Under the pieces are notes generated by a model. That model was not told the origin of the DNA and made no database searches. It saw nothing but the letters and a program-made list of their open reading frames with translations. From Bacillota bacterium (lineage in GTDB: Bacteria > Bacillota > Clostridia > Acetivibrionales > DSM-1351), in the NCBI GenBank assembly GCA_023444055.1, contig JAEZRV010000024.1:1-64000 (forward strand): a DNA stretch of 64,000 nt, given 5' to 3'. This document shows positions 1 through 9,247 of the stretch, one piece after another (the first letter of the stretch is position 1; the number at the start of each line of letters is the position of its first letter). The position numbers were made by a program, and so were the translations under genes.

Positions 1-3000
1 CCAGGGGATACTTGAACAGACCGGAACTGACTGCTGAAAAATTCATACAGAACCCGGTGAAGGATGGAAAACATGACGGCAACAGGAGGATATACAGAAC
101 AGGTGACCTTGCAAAATGGCTGCCCGATGGAAATATAGAGTGCCTGGGAAGGGTCGACCACCAGGTAAAGATAAGGGGCTACCGAATCGAGCTGGGAGAA
201 ATAGAAAAGCAACTTCTGCAATATCCGGGGGTAAAAGAGGCTGTTGTAATCGACCGGACGGGACATGACGGCGAAAAGTATCTGTGTGCGTATATCGTAT
301 CTCAGAGCCAATGGACAGTGGCGGAACTCAGGGAGCATCTTCTGAAGGATTTGCCGCAATACATGATTCCTTCATATTTTTTAAGCATGCAAAGAATACC
401 AGTAACCTCTAACTCAAAATTGGACAGGATGGCACTTCCCGAACCCTCGGATGATATTGTGATTCAAAAGGATTATGTTGCTCCTTCAAATGATATTGAA
501 GCAAAACTTGTGGACATTCTTAAGGATATACTGGCTGTAAATAAGCTTGGGGTAAATGATAACTTTTTTGAGCTGGGAGGAGATTCCCTTAAAGCTATGA
601 TGCTGATTTACAGAATACAAAAAGGATTTAATGTTGAGATACTGCTTAAGGAAGTTTTCATATTGCCCACTGTCAGAGGAATAGCCAAACGTATAAAAGA
701 GATGGAAGAAAGTATGTATCTTTCCATCACGCCTGCCGAAGACAGGGAATACTATCCCCTGTCTTCAGCGCAAAAAAGACTTTATATATTAAGTGAAGCT
801 GACAGGGATAATGTAGGCTACAATATGCCCGGAGTAATGACGGTGGATGGTGACATAGATGTCCAGAGGTTTGAAGATGCTTTTAAAAAGCTGATTGTAA
901 GACATGAAAGCCTCAGAACATCATTTGAAATAGTAAATGAAGAGCCGGTACAGCGGATTCATAATAATTTTGAGTTTGGTATCTTGTATGAGGAGGAGAC
1001 TTTTGAAGAACCGGAAGAAATAATAAAGTCATTCATTAAGCCCTTTGATTTAAGCATGGCTCCATTAATAAGGGTGAAACTTGTTAAATTGCATAAGGAC
1101 AAGTATTTGCTGTTATATGATATGCATCATATTATATCCGATGGAATATCAATGAGCATATTAATAAAAGAATTTGTTTATATATACAAAGGGTTAAATC
1201 TCAATGAATTAGTAATTCAATATAAGGATTTTACAGTATGGCAGTACGGAGCTCTCGAAAGTAATAAATTCAAAGAGCAGGAATTATACTGGCTGGACAG
1301 GTTCGAAGGGGAGATACCTCTGTTGAATATGCCTGTTGACTTTCCGCGACCTCCTGTGCAAAGTTATGAAGGGGCAAGAGTAGGATTCTCCCTACCGGCA
1401 GACGCAACTGCAAGTCTTAAAAATCTTGCGGTTAATACAGGAACTACAATATATATGATCCTGTTGGCAGCATATAATGTACTTTTATCAAAGTACACGG
1501 GACAGGAGGATATTATTGTAGGCTCTCCCATAGCAGGGAGAAGACATGCCGATTTGGAGGATGTTATTGGAGTTTTTATTAATTCTATTGCTATCAGGAA
1601 CTTTCCTGAGGGTAGAAAAAGGTTTTCAGAATTTCTGGAAGAAGTTAAGACAAGCGCATTAATGGCCTTTGACAATCAGGATTATCAATTTGAAGAGCTG
1701 GTTGAAAGGCTGAATATTCCCAGAGACCCCGGCCGAAACCCTTTATTTGATACTATGTTCGTACTGCAAAATATTCGGACGGAAGATATGGAGATTGAAG
1801 GATTAAAGATTAGTCCATATTCTTTTGAGTCCGGAATCACTAAGTTTGATATTACTCTTGAGGCTTTTGAGGAAAAAGCAACATTGGAATTGAACTTAAA
1901 TTATCGTACAAGGTTATTTAAAAAAGAAACAGCAGAAATGTTTTTACAACGTTTTATTAATATTTTGTCTGAGGTTTCTAAAAATCCAGAACTGCCGATT
2001 TCTGAAATAAATATTCTTTCAGACAAAGAAAAACAAACACTTCAGGCTTTTAACAACAACTATGTACCATACTTGTCGGAGAAGATGATTTATGAATTAT
2101 TCGAAGAGCAGGCATCACGTGTACCTGATAATAAGGCTCTGGAATTTGAGAATCAATCCCTTTCCTATAGTGAATTGAATGGGAAAGCAAACAGCTTTGC
2201 CCTCGAATTAAGAAAATGGGGCGTAAAAAGAGGTATGGTTGTGCCTATACTGATGGAAGGATGTATTGAAGTCGTAATTTCCATGTTATCAATTATGAAA
2301 ACCGGAGCAGCATTTTGTCCACTTGATATACGATGGCCGTTGGAGAGATTAAAAACTGTTCTAAGTGAGCTTGGCGAAGGCATTCTTATTGTAGATAAAA
2401 GGATAAAGCTGAGAGAAGAAGCTATTGGAAAAGAAATTATGATAATTGACTATAATGAATTAAATTCAATTGAGGAGAATCTTCTTAATGATGCGGTACT
2501 GGATGATCCAATATATATAATATATACATCTGGTTCGACAGGAAACCCGAAAGGGGTAGTCATTCCTCATAGAGGAATAATGAACAGACTGTTTTGGATG
2601 AACGACAGCTTCGGTACGGAAATGTCCAAATCCGTGCTGCAAACCACAAACCATGTATATGACAGTGCTGTATGGCAATTTTTTTGGCCTCTGATAAATG
2701 GAGGCAAGACGGTTATACCTGTACCGTCTTTGGTAACATCAGCTGAATATATTACCGATATTATTAGAAGGAATGAAATAACCCTTACTGATTTTGTGCC
2801 ATCTGTTTTCAATATTCTTGTAACCCTGTTTTGTGAAATAGATGGAATAAATAATGATTTTAGTTCTCTTAAAGGCGTTATTATTGGGGGCGAAGAAATC
2901 GGAGCCGACGCAGTCGGAAAATTCATGAAGTCATTCGAACATGTACGTGTTTTTAATCTTTATGGTCCCACGGAAGCCAGCATAGGATGCGTTTATTATG

Positions 3001-6000
3001 AAATAACAGGGAAAGAAGATAGAATCCCAATAGGAAAGCCCATATCAAATGTAAAGATATACATTCTTGATGCATATTATAAACCCGTTCCTTTGGGTAT
3101 TATCGGTGAAATATTTATTTCTGGGGTTTGTCTGGCTGACGGATATTGGATGGATAGCGAAAGAACAGAAGCATTTTTTATGAATAACCCATTTTCTGAA
3201 ACAGGATACGAGAGATTGTATAGAACGGGGGATTTAGGAAGATACCTGCAGGATGGTAATATTGAATTTGCGGGCAGAGCAGATAATCAGGTCAAAATCC
3301 GTGGTTTCAGGATAGAACCAGGTGAAATAGAAAGCCATTTGAAAAAGCATGAGTCAGTGAAGGAATGTGTTGTAACAATCGTAGCAGACTCAACCGGCAG
3401 TAAAAACCTATGTGCATACGTTGTAACAAGTGGAATTGTTGAAGTACACAAGTTCAGGGAGTATCTGTCCAAGCAACTTCCGGAATATATGATTCCAACA
3501 TATTATGTAGGAGTGGAAGAGATGCCTCTTACATCCGGAGGAAAAATTGACAGAAAAGCATTACCGAAACCTGAATTCATCGTAAATTCAGGAGTAGAGT
3601 ATTGTTCACCCAGAACTGAGTTGGAATTGAAAATGGCTGATATGTGGAAAGATGTACTGGGTGTCCAAAAGATAAGTATCGATGATAATTTCTTCGATAT
3701 AGGAGGGAATTCATTAAAAGCTGTAATTCTGCTGTCAAGAATTCATAAAGAGTTTGACGTAAAAATCCTGTTGAGTGATATATTCAAGACACCCACAATA
3801 AGAGAAATTTCCAGTCTTGTTAAGAGTGCTGCGAAAAGTATTTACTCATCATTAAACCCTGTAAAGGAAAGGGAGCATTATCCGTTATCTTCAGCACAGA
3901 AACGCATGCTGGTTTTAAATAGTATGGAAAGGGACGGAACAAGCTACAATATGCCCGGTGCAATGAATATTAAAGGTTATCTAAATTCGGAGAGGTTGGA
4001 AAATGCATTTAAAATACTAATAGAACGCCATGATAGTCTTAGAACTTCTTTTCTGTTTGAAGGTAATGAGCCTGTTCAGAAAGTACATAAAAACACAGAC
4101 TTTGAAGTTGAAAAAATTGAACTGTCTGAAAAGTTACAATTTATAAATGAAAAAGAAGCCGAAAATCGGTTTATTAAAGATATATTGGATGAATTTATAC
4201 GGCCCTTTGACCTTAGCAAGGCACCACTGCTAAGAGTAGTGCTTATAAGAATATCAAATGAGGAGCACGTTTTAATTTATGATATGCACCATATTATTTC
4301 CGATGGCACCTCCATAAAAGTTTTAATCAGGGAATTTGCGAACCTTTATAACGGGGAGGAACTGCCGGAGCTAAAAATACAGTACAAGGATTTTTGCGAA
4401 TGGCAAAATGACATGCTTAAATCAGAGACTCTTAAGAGGCAGGAAAAATACTGGCTTAACAGGTTTGAGGGAAATATACCGGTGCTGAATTTGCCTGAGG
4501 ATTTTAAAAGGCCTGCGGTTCAGAGCTTTGAAGGTGATAGTGTAGATTTTACAGTTGATGAGAAATTGACACAAAAACTTTATGCTGCCGCTGCTGAAAC
4601 CGGAACAACGATTTATATGATATTACTGGCATCATACAACATTCTTCTTTCTTTTTATACCGGACAGGATGACATTATTGTTGGAACTCCCATAGCCGGG
4701 AGGCCACACGCAGACCTTGAAAATATGGTTGGGATATTTGTCAACACTCTTTGTATGAGAAATCGTCCGGAAATAGTAAAAACCTTCAGGGAATTTTTGT
4801 CTGAAGTAAAGAAAAACTCTTTGGATGCTTTTGAAAATCAAGACTATCCGCTTGATGAATTGATAAACAAATTAAAAATATCCAGAGATGTGAGCAGGAA
4901 CCCTTTGTTTGATGCCATGTTTTTAATGCAAAATATCGACTCATTAGATATAAAAGCCGGGGAACTTACATTTGCTCCCTATGATTTCAGTAATAAAACA
5001 GCTAAAATGGACTTGCTGCTTGAAGCTTATGAAACAAATGGAACAATAAGCCTTAGCCAAGGCTATTGTACAAAGCTGTTTAAAAAAGAAAGTATCAGAA
5101 GAATGGCTGAGAACTTTATTAATATTTTGGAAACAGTTATTGACAATCCTGATGTGCCTATTTCAAAGATAGATTTCATCGGAGAAGAAGAGAAGAATCA
5201 ACTGCTTTATGGCTTCAATGATACATATTGCCAATACCAGTCAGAGACTAAGATTAATGAACTTTTTGAAAAACAGGTAAGAGCCTGCCCTGACAATACT
5301 GCACTAATTTGGGGAGATACCCGTCTGACATATTTCGAACTTAACAGGAAAGCCAACCAACTTGCCAGATTATTAAGAGATAAAGGATTGGAGCAGGATT
5401 GTCCGGTAGGATTACTTGTAAGAAGAACACCCTTAATATTAATTGGCATACTTGGAATTTTAAAGGCAGGAGGTGCGTATTTACCCGTAGACCCCGAATA
5501 TCCGGAAGAGAGAATACGGTATATGCTCAGGGATTGTAACGCAAAAATTCTTTTGTCCACAAAGCTGACTGACGATACCCTTGGTTTTGATGGTGACATT
5601 ATCGATCTTGAGGATGAAAATATATTTTCAGGAGATCATTCAGATCTTGAAAGGTGCGGAACATCAAGAAATCTTGCATATATTATATATACATCGGGTT
5701 CTACCGGAAAACCAAAGGGGGTTATGATAGAACACAGGTCAGTAATAAATCTGGTAAATTCATTAGGGAAGGTTATCAGCTTCTCAAGGGGTAAAACAAT
5801 GGTGTCTTCTACTAGTATTTCCTTTGATTTATCAATTAATGATACCTTAATCCCTGTTTTAACCGGTATGACACTTGTAATTGCGGATGAAGAACAGCAA
5901 AGGTCGCCGGAGCTTCTGGCTAGGGCTATGGTAGGATGCAATGTGAACATGATAGCAACTACACCATCAAGAATTAAGCTATTGCAAAATAGCCCTGCAG

Positions 6001-6989
6001 GTATATCAGCACTTGCCAATCTTACCGATATTATGATTGGCGGAGAAGCATTTCCACATAGCATGCTAAATGACCTGAAAAGTGTAACCCATGGGAGAAT
6101 ATATAATTTATATGGACCAACTGAATATACTGTATGGACTTCGCTGAAAGATCTTACGGAAGAGAATGAAATAAGCATCGGAAGTCCAATTTCCAATACT
6201 CGTATATTCATTCTGGACAGGTATGACAAAGTACTACCAATAGGAGTTTATGGAGAACTTTGCATTTCAGGAGACGGTCTGGCAAGAGGATATATAAATA
6301 AGCCGGAACTTAATAAAGAAAAATTTGTACCCAATCCATTTGCTGCCGGAGAATGGATGTATAGAACGGGAGATTTGGCAAGATGGCTCTCTGACGGAAA
6401 TATTGAATTCTTAGGAAGAAGGGACAATCAGATTAAAATCCGGGGGTATCGGATAGAATTGGGAGAAATCCAGTCGAAGCTCCTGGAGCATGAACAAATT
6501 ACCGAAGCAATTGTTGTCCCTGGAGATGATAAAAACAGCGGAAGATACCTATGTGCGTACATTGTTGCAGATATGAATTTTACTGTGTCGGAATTAAGAA
6601 ATTATTTATCCGTTACTTTACCTGAATATATGATTCCTTCATATTTCATACGCATTGAGAAAATACCATTGACGGCCAATGGGAAAATTAATGTCAAGGA
6701 ACTTCCCAAACCCGGCACTGATATAAATACAGGCCTTGAATTTAAAGCTCCTCAAAATGAGGCTGAGAGAAAGCTTTTGCTAATATGGTCAGAATTGTTG
6801 GGTGTCGAGAAAATTGGAATATATGATGACTTTTTTGACCTGGGAGGTGACTCTGTTAAAGCAACCATCCTTATTTCACAAGTTAATAAGGAATTCAACA
6901 CAGACATTTCTTTAAAGGAAGTATTCAGGACACCTACAATTAGTGATTTAGGGGGGTATTTGCAAAATGAGCAGGGTGCAAAACATTAA
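1..6989 (+). CDS. Non-ribosomal peptide synthetase, 3' part (A'-T-C-A-T-C-A-T)
   Basis: This is the C-terminal part of a large cytosolic peptide synthetase. The reading frame is open to the left edge (RGYLNRPEL, an adenylation core motif), so the gene starts upstream. Counting from base 12, it has the tail of one A domain (to about 145) and a carrier with FFELGGDSLKA (Ser192). Next come a condensation domain with HHIISDG (372-378), an A domain with YTSGSTGNPKG (about 838) and a carrier with FFDIGGNSLKA (Ser1234). A second condensation domain has HHIISDG (from 1426), followed by an A domain (YTSGSTGKPKG, about 1894) and a final carrier, FFDLGGDSVKA (Ser2281). There is no thioesterase or reductase domain at the end and no epimerase domain. 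I read the substrate codes as roughly DSWDIGLIG and DLNAMGLVW, and neither matches a code I know. Release must use a separate enzyme or another synthetase. Confidence 0.95.
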   Translation, partial: RGYLNRPELTAEKFIQNPVKDGKHDGNRRIYRTGDLAKWLPDGNIECLGRVDHQVKIRGYRIELGEIEKQLLQYPGVKEAVVIDRTGHDGEKYLCAYIVSQSQWTVAELREHLLKDLPQYMIPSYFLSMQRIPVTSNSKLDRMALPEPSDDIVIQKDYVAPSNDIEAKLVDILKDILAVNKLGVNDNFFELGGDSLKAMMLIYRIQKGFNVEILLKEVFILPTVRGIAKRIKEMEESMYLSITPAEDREYYPLSSAQKRLYILSEADRDNVGYNMPGVMTVDGDIDVQRFEDAFKKLIVRHESLRTSFEIVNEEPVQRIHNNFEFGILYEEETFEEPEEIIKSFIKPFDLSMAPLIRVKLVKLHKDKYLLLYDMHHIISDGISMSILIKEFVYIYKGLNLNELVIQYKDFTVWQYGALESNKFKEQELYWLDRFEGEIPLLNMPVDFPRPPVQSYEGARVGFSLPADATASLKNLAVNTGTTIYMILLAAYNVLLSKYTGQEDIIVGSPIAGRRHADLEDVIGVFINSIAIRNFPEGRKRFSEFLEEVKTSALMAFDNQDYQFEELVERLNIPRDPGRNPLFDTMFVLQNIRTEDMEIEGLKISPYSFESGITKFDITLEAFEEKATLELNLNYRTRLFKKETAEMFLQRFINILSEVSKNPELPISEINILSDKEKQTLQAFNNNYVPYLSEKMIYELFEEQASRVPDNKALEFENQSLSYSELNGKANSFALELRKWGVKRGMVVPILMEGCIEVVISMLSIMKTGAAFCPLDIRWPLERLKTVLSELGEGILIVDKRIKLREEAIGKEIMIIDYNELNSIEENLLNDAVLDDPIYIIYTSGSTGNPKGVVIPHRGIMNRLFWMNDSFGTEMSKSVLQTTNHVYDSAVWQFFWPLINGGKTVIPVPSLVTSAEYITDIIRRNEITLTDFVPSVFNILVTLFCEIDGINNDFSSLKGVIIGGEEIGADAVGKFMKSFEHVRVFNLYGPTEASIGCVYYEITGKEDRIPIGKPISNVKIYILDAYYKPVPLGIIGEIFISGVCLADGYWMDSERTEAFFMNNPFSETGYERLYRTGDLGRYLQDGNIEFAGRADNQVKIRGFRIEPGEIESHLKKHESVKECVVTIVADSTGSKNLCAYVVTSGIVEVHKFREYLSKQLPEYMIPTYYVGVEEMPLTSGGKIDRKALPKPEFIVNSGVEYCSPRTELELKMADMWKDVLGVQKISIDDNFFDIGGNSLKAVILLSRIHKEFDVKILLSDIFKTPTIREISSLVKSAAKSIYSSLNPVKEREHYPLSSAQKRMLVLNSMERDGTSYNMPGAMNIKGYLNSERLENAFKILIERHDSLRTSFLFEGNEPVQKVHKNTDFEVEKIELSEKLQFINEKEAENRFIKDILDEFIRPFDLSKAPLLRVVLIRISNEEHVLIYDMHHIISDGTSIKVLIREFANLYNGEELPELKIQYKDFCEWQNDMLKSETLKRQEKYWLNRFEGNIPVLNLPEDFKRPAVQSFEGDSVDFTVDEKLTQKLYAAAAETGTTIYMILLASYNILLSFYTGQDDIIVGTPIAGRPHADLENMVGIFVNTLCMRNRPEIVKTFREFLSEVKKNSLDAFENQDYPLDELINKLKISRDVSRNPLFDAMFLMQNIDSLDIKAGELTFAPYDFSNKTAKMDLLLEAYETNGTISLSQGYCTKLFKKESIRRMAENFINILETVIDNPDVPISKIDFIGEEEKNQLLYGFNDTYCQYQSETKINELFEKQVRACPDNTALIWGDTRLTYFELNRKANQLARLLRDKGLEQDCPVGLLVRRTPLILIGILGILKAGGAYLPVDPEYPEERIRYMLRDCNAKILLSTKLTDDTLGFDGDIIDLEDENIFSGDHSDLERCGTSRNLAYIIYTSGSTGKPKGVMIEHRSVINLVNSLGKVISFSRGKTMVSSTSISFDLSINDTLIPVLTGMTLVIADEEQQRSPELLARAMVGCNVNMIATTPSRIKLLQNSPAGISALANLTDIMIGGEAFPHSMLNDLKSVTHGRIYNLYGPTEYTVWTSLKDLTEENEISIGSPISNTRIFILDRYDKVLPIGVYGELCISGDGLARGYINKPELNKEKFVPNPFAAGEWMYRTGDLARWLSDGNIEFLGRRDNQIKIRGYRIELGEIQSKLLEHEQITEAIVVPGDDKNSGRYLCAYIVADMNFTVSELRNYLSVTLPEYMIPSYFIRIEKIPLTANGKINVKELPKPGTDINTGLEFKAPQNEAERKLLLIWSELLGVEKIGIYDDFFDLGGDSVKATILISQVNKEFNTDISLKEVFRTPTISDLGGYLQNEQGAKH

Positions 6990-7105
6990 CAGTAATCATT
7001 TGACAAGGCAGGCAGAAGCAGTATTAATGATTATAAGCAATTTATATAAAATAAAAAAGGTTGGTAGTGTGTTAATAAAAACATGGTTTCTGAGGGGAGA
7101 CAAAA

Positions 7106-8326
7106 ATGAATAGTAAAATTATTTTAATCTCAATAATATTCATTGTAGTAGTTGCATGTATCTTTCTATTTAAGACATTTGATTTTTCTTTTACATACCT
7201 TAGGCTAAGTCTTCTTCACCAAGAGGCACTTACTACTGATTATAAAGTATTTCCATATAGGGAAATTGATAATGGTTCCACGGTTTTTAGTTTCAAGAAG
7301 GAACCGTTGAAGGAACAACTTTTTCTGGACAACAATAAAAATATTAAATATATGTTTAATGGATGCTTAAAAACCGGAAGCCTTGATGAGTTGTTTTCAG
7401 AAACCAAGACAACAGCCTTTATAGTAATAAAAGACGACACCATATACTTTGAAAAGTATTATAACGGATATAAGGAAGACTCCATAAATACGTCATTTTC
7501 AATAGCTAAATCATTTGTATCAGCTTTGGTGGGAATTGCCATAAAAGAGGGGAATATTCAAAGTATAAACGATCCCATAAACAAGTACCTGCCTGAATTG
7601 AAAGGGGACGGCTTTTCAAAAATCACAATTAAAGATTTGCTGTCAATGTCTTCAGGTATTAATTATACCGAAAGCGGAGATTTTGCAATTCTTAAGCATA
7701 TGAGTGATGAGTCCAAATCCTACAGGTACCCTGATTTAAGGAAACTTGCGCTAAATGTTGATATTAAGGAAGACCCGGGGCTGCATTTCAGATATGATAA
7801 TTATCACCCAATGCTCCTTGGTATGATAATTGAAAGAACCACACATATGACTGTATCTGAATACTTGCAGGAAAAATTGTGGAAGCCGCTGGGGATGAAG
7901 TATCCCGCAACCTGGAGCACGGATTATGAAAAGAAAGGGCTTGAAAAGCTGGAAAGTGGCTTAAATGCTCGTGCTGTCGATTATGCCAAATTTGGAAGAC
8001 TATATCTTAATAAGGGGAACTGGAACGGCCAGCAAATAATTCCTGAAGAGTGGATTTTAGAGTCAGTTTCACCGGATCAAAGGTTAAAAGAGAAAAAAGA
8101 TTATTACCCTGCGTGGATAAAAAACAGTGGTCTATATTATAAATACTTCTGGTGGGGAGGCAAAGCCGTAAACTCAGGCTATGATTATTTTGCCTGGGGG
8201 CAGCATGGTCAGTATTTATATATAGCCCCTCAAAAAAATATTATAATGGTCCGCCTTGGTATGGAATACGGGCTTGATAATTATGATTGGCCTAATGTAT
8301 TCAGGTACATGGCAGAAAAATTATAA
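7106..8326 (+). CDS. Membrane-anchored SxxK serine hydrolase (class C beta-lactamase / CubicO family)
   Basis: A 406-residue protein with one N-terminal membrane segment (about 4-24) and an extracytoplasmic serine-hydrolase domain. The three family motifs are visible: S132-I-A-K135, Y230-D-N232 and a late H367-G motif near AWGQHGQ. Family members include DD-peptidases, esterases, 6-aminohexanoate-dimer hydrolases and natural-product peptidases. It lies 117 bp after an NRPS gene with no thioesterase, which raises two options. One is a stand-alone PBP-type cyclase/release enzyme (SurE-like, known in actinobacteria). The other is a ClbP-like membrane peptidase that matures a pro-peptide after export. 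The N-terminal anchor favours a job outside the cytoplasm. It could also be an unrelated wall or resistance hydrolase. Family call strong, role open. Confidence 0.85.
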   Translation: MNSKIILISIIFIVVVACIFLFKTFDFSFTYLRLSLLHQEALTTDYKVFPYREIDNGSTVFSFKKEPLKEQLFLDNNKNIKYMFNGCLKTGSLDELFSETKTTAFIVIKDDTIYFEKYYNGYKEDSINTSFSIAKSFVSALVGIAIKEGNIQSINDPINKYLPELKGDGFSKITIKDLLSMSSGINYTESGDFAILKHMSDESKSYRYPDLRKLALNVDIKEDPGLHFRYDNYHPMLLGMIIERTTHMTVSEYLQEKLWKPLGMKYPATWSTDYEKKGLEKLESGLNARAVDYAKFGRLYLNKGNWNGQQIIPEEWILESVSPDQRLKEKKDYYPAWIKNSGLYYKYFWWGGKAVNSGYDYFAWGQHGQYLYIAPQKNIIMVRLGMEYGLDNYDWPNVFRYMAEKL

Positions 8327-8454
8327 AACGTCCTTGGAGTATATACATGATATAATTTATCTAGCTTTGAAATTTGCAGGATTTGCACTAAAGACTTAAG
8401 CTCTGTAAAATGTAAAATATATTTATAAAATTTATTATTTTTTGTGAGGTTAAT

Positions 8455-8973
8455 TTGAAAAAAATAAAACTTAGACATTCTTTAATTATAATTGTAATAT
8501 GCTTTACTATTTTGATAATTTCGATTTCTTTTTCAGGCTTATTAAATTCAATAAGAAGTAATTACCCCGAGGTAACTGCATGTATTGAATTGAGAGATGT
8601 TACAGAGGAAGAATATGATGCAAATTCTCTTGCAGAATATAGCATTCAAAATCTTAAAATTCTTTATGCAGATATTCGTGTAAAGAATTCAAAACATTGC
8701 AAAAAGAGGGATATACAAATACCTGAGCTTAATGTAATTGATGGTTTTGACAGGGTTAGGTCCATAAAGGGCGGCAGTAGTGAAACTAATAATCTTTATA
8801 AGGATAACAATGCGCAAGCTATGAAGTATGTGATATTTGATTCAACCGGATTGACAATAAATGATATAAAAAGGATATATCAGGATGAATTTATAGCAGT
8901 AAACATAACAACAAGAAAAGGTAAGGATATATCTAGAAGTTACAATGTGGGAGAAATGTTAAAAGAGAAGTAA
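8455..8973 (+). CDS. Small membrane-anchored or secreted protein of unknown function
   Basis: A 172-residue protein that I do not recognise. It starts at TTG behind a GTGAGG ribosome binding site. Residues 1-8 are basic (KKIKLRHS), followed by a hydrophobic segment (about 9-29) that acts as an anchor or uncleaved signal. The rest is a soluble extracytoplasmic domain of mixed charge with two cysteines (in VTACIEL and KHCKKRD) that might form a disulfide. It lies 129 bp after the serine hydrolase and is followed by a good terminator, so the two may share a transcript. No catalytic motif is apparent. Confidence 0.6.
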   Translation: MKKIKLRHSLIIIVICFTILIISISFSGLLNSIRSNYPEVTACIELRDVTEEEYDANSLAEYSIQNLKILYADIRVKNSKHCKKRDIQIPELNVIDGFDRVRSIKGGSSETNNLYKDNNAQAMKYVIFDSTGLTINDIKRIYQDEFIAVNITTRKGKDISRSYNVGEMLKEK

Positions 8974-9095
8974 TAGTTTGAAAAATACTTCCATATGGTG
9001 ATAGTTGATATTTTATATTTCTGCTGTAGCCTGGGTGAAATGGAGATTTGCCTGGAAGTTGCATAAGCTTATCTATAGCGAAAGACTTGATATAA

Positions 9096-9127
9096 AAAGA
9101 TTTCGGGAAAACCGGGGTCTTTTTTTT
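9096..9127 (+). terminator. Rho-independent terminator
   Basis: An 11-bp stem (AAAGATTTCGG against CCGGGGTCTTT, with three G-T pairs), loop GAAAA, followed by a run of T. It ends the serine hydrolase / small protein unit. Confidence 0.75.
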
Positions 9128-9247
9128 GTTTATTTTTTGTTTATCTTAATTATGTAAAATAAAAAATATATGCCTTATGTTGCGCAGATGTGGATGAATT
9201 CACAGCAGAGACAAATTGAACTAAAAACGGAGAAAGGGAGCGTAAGG

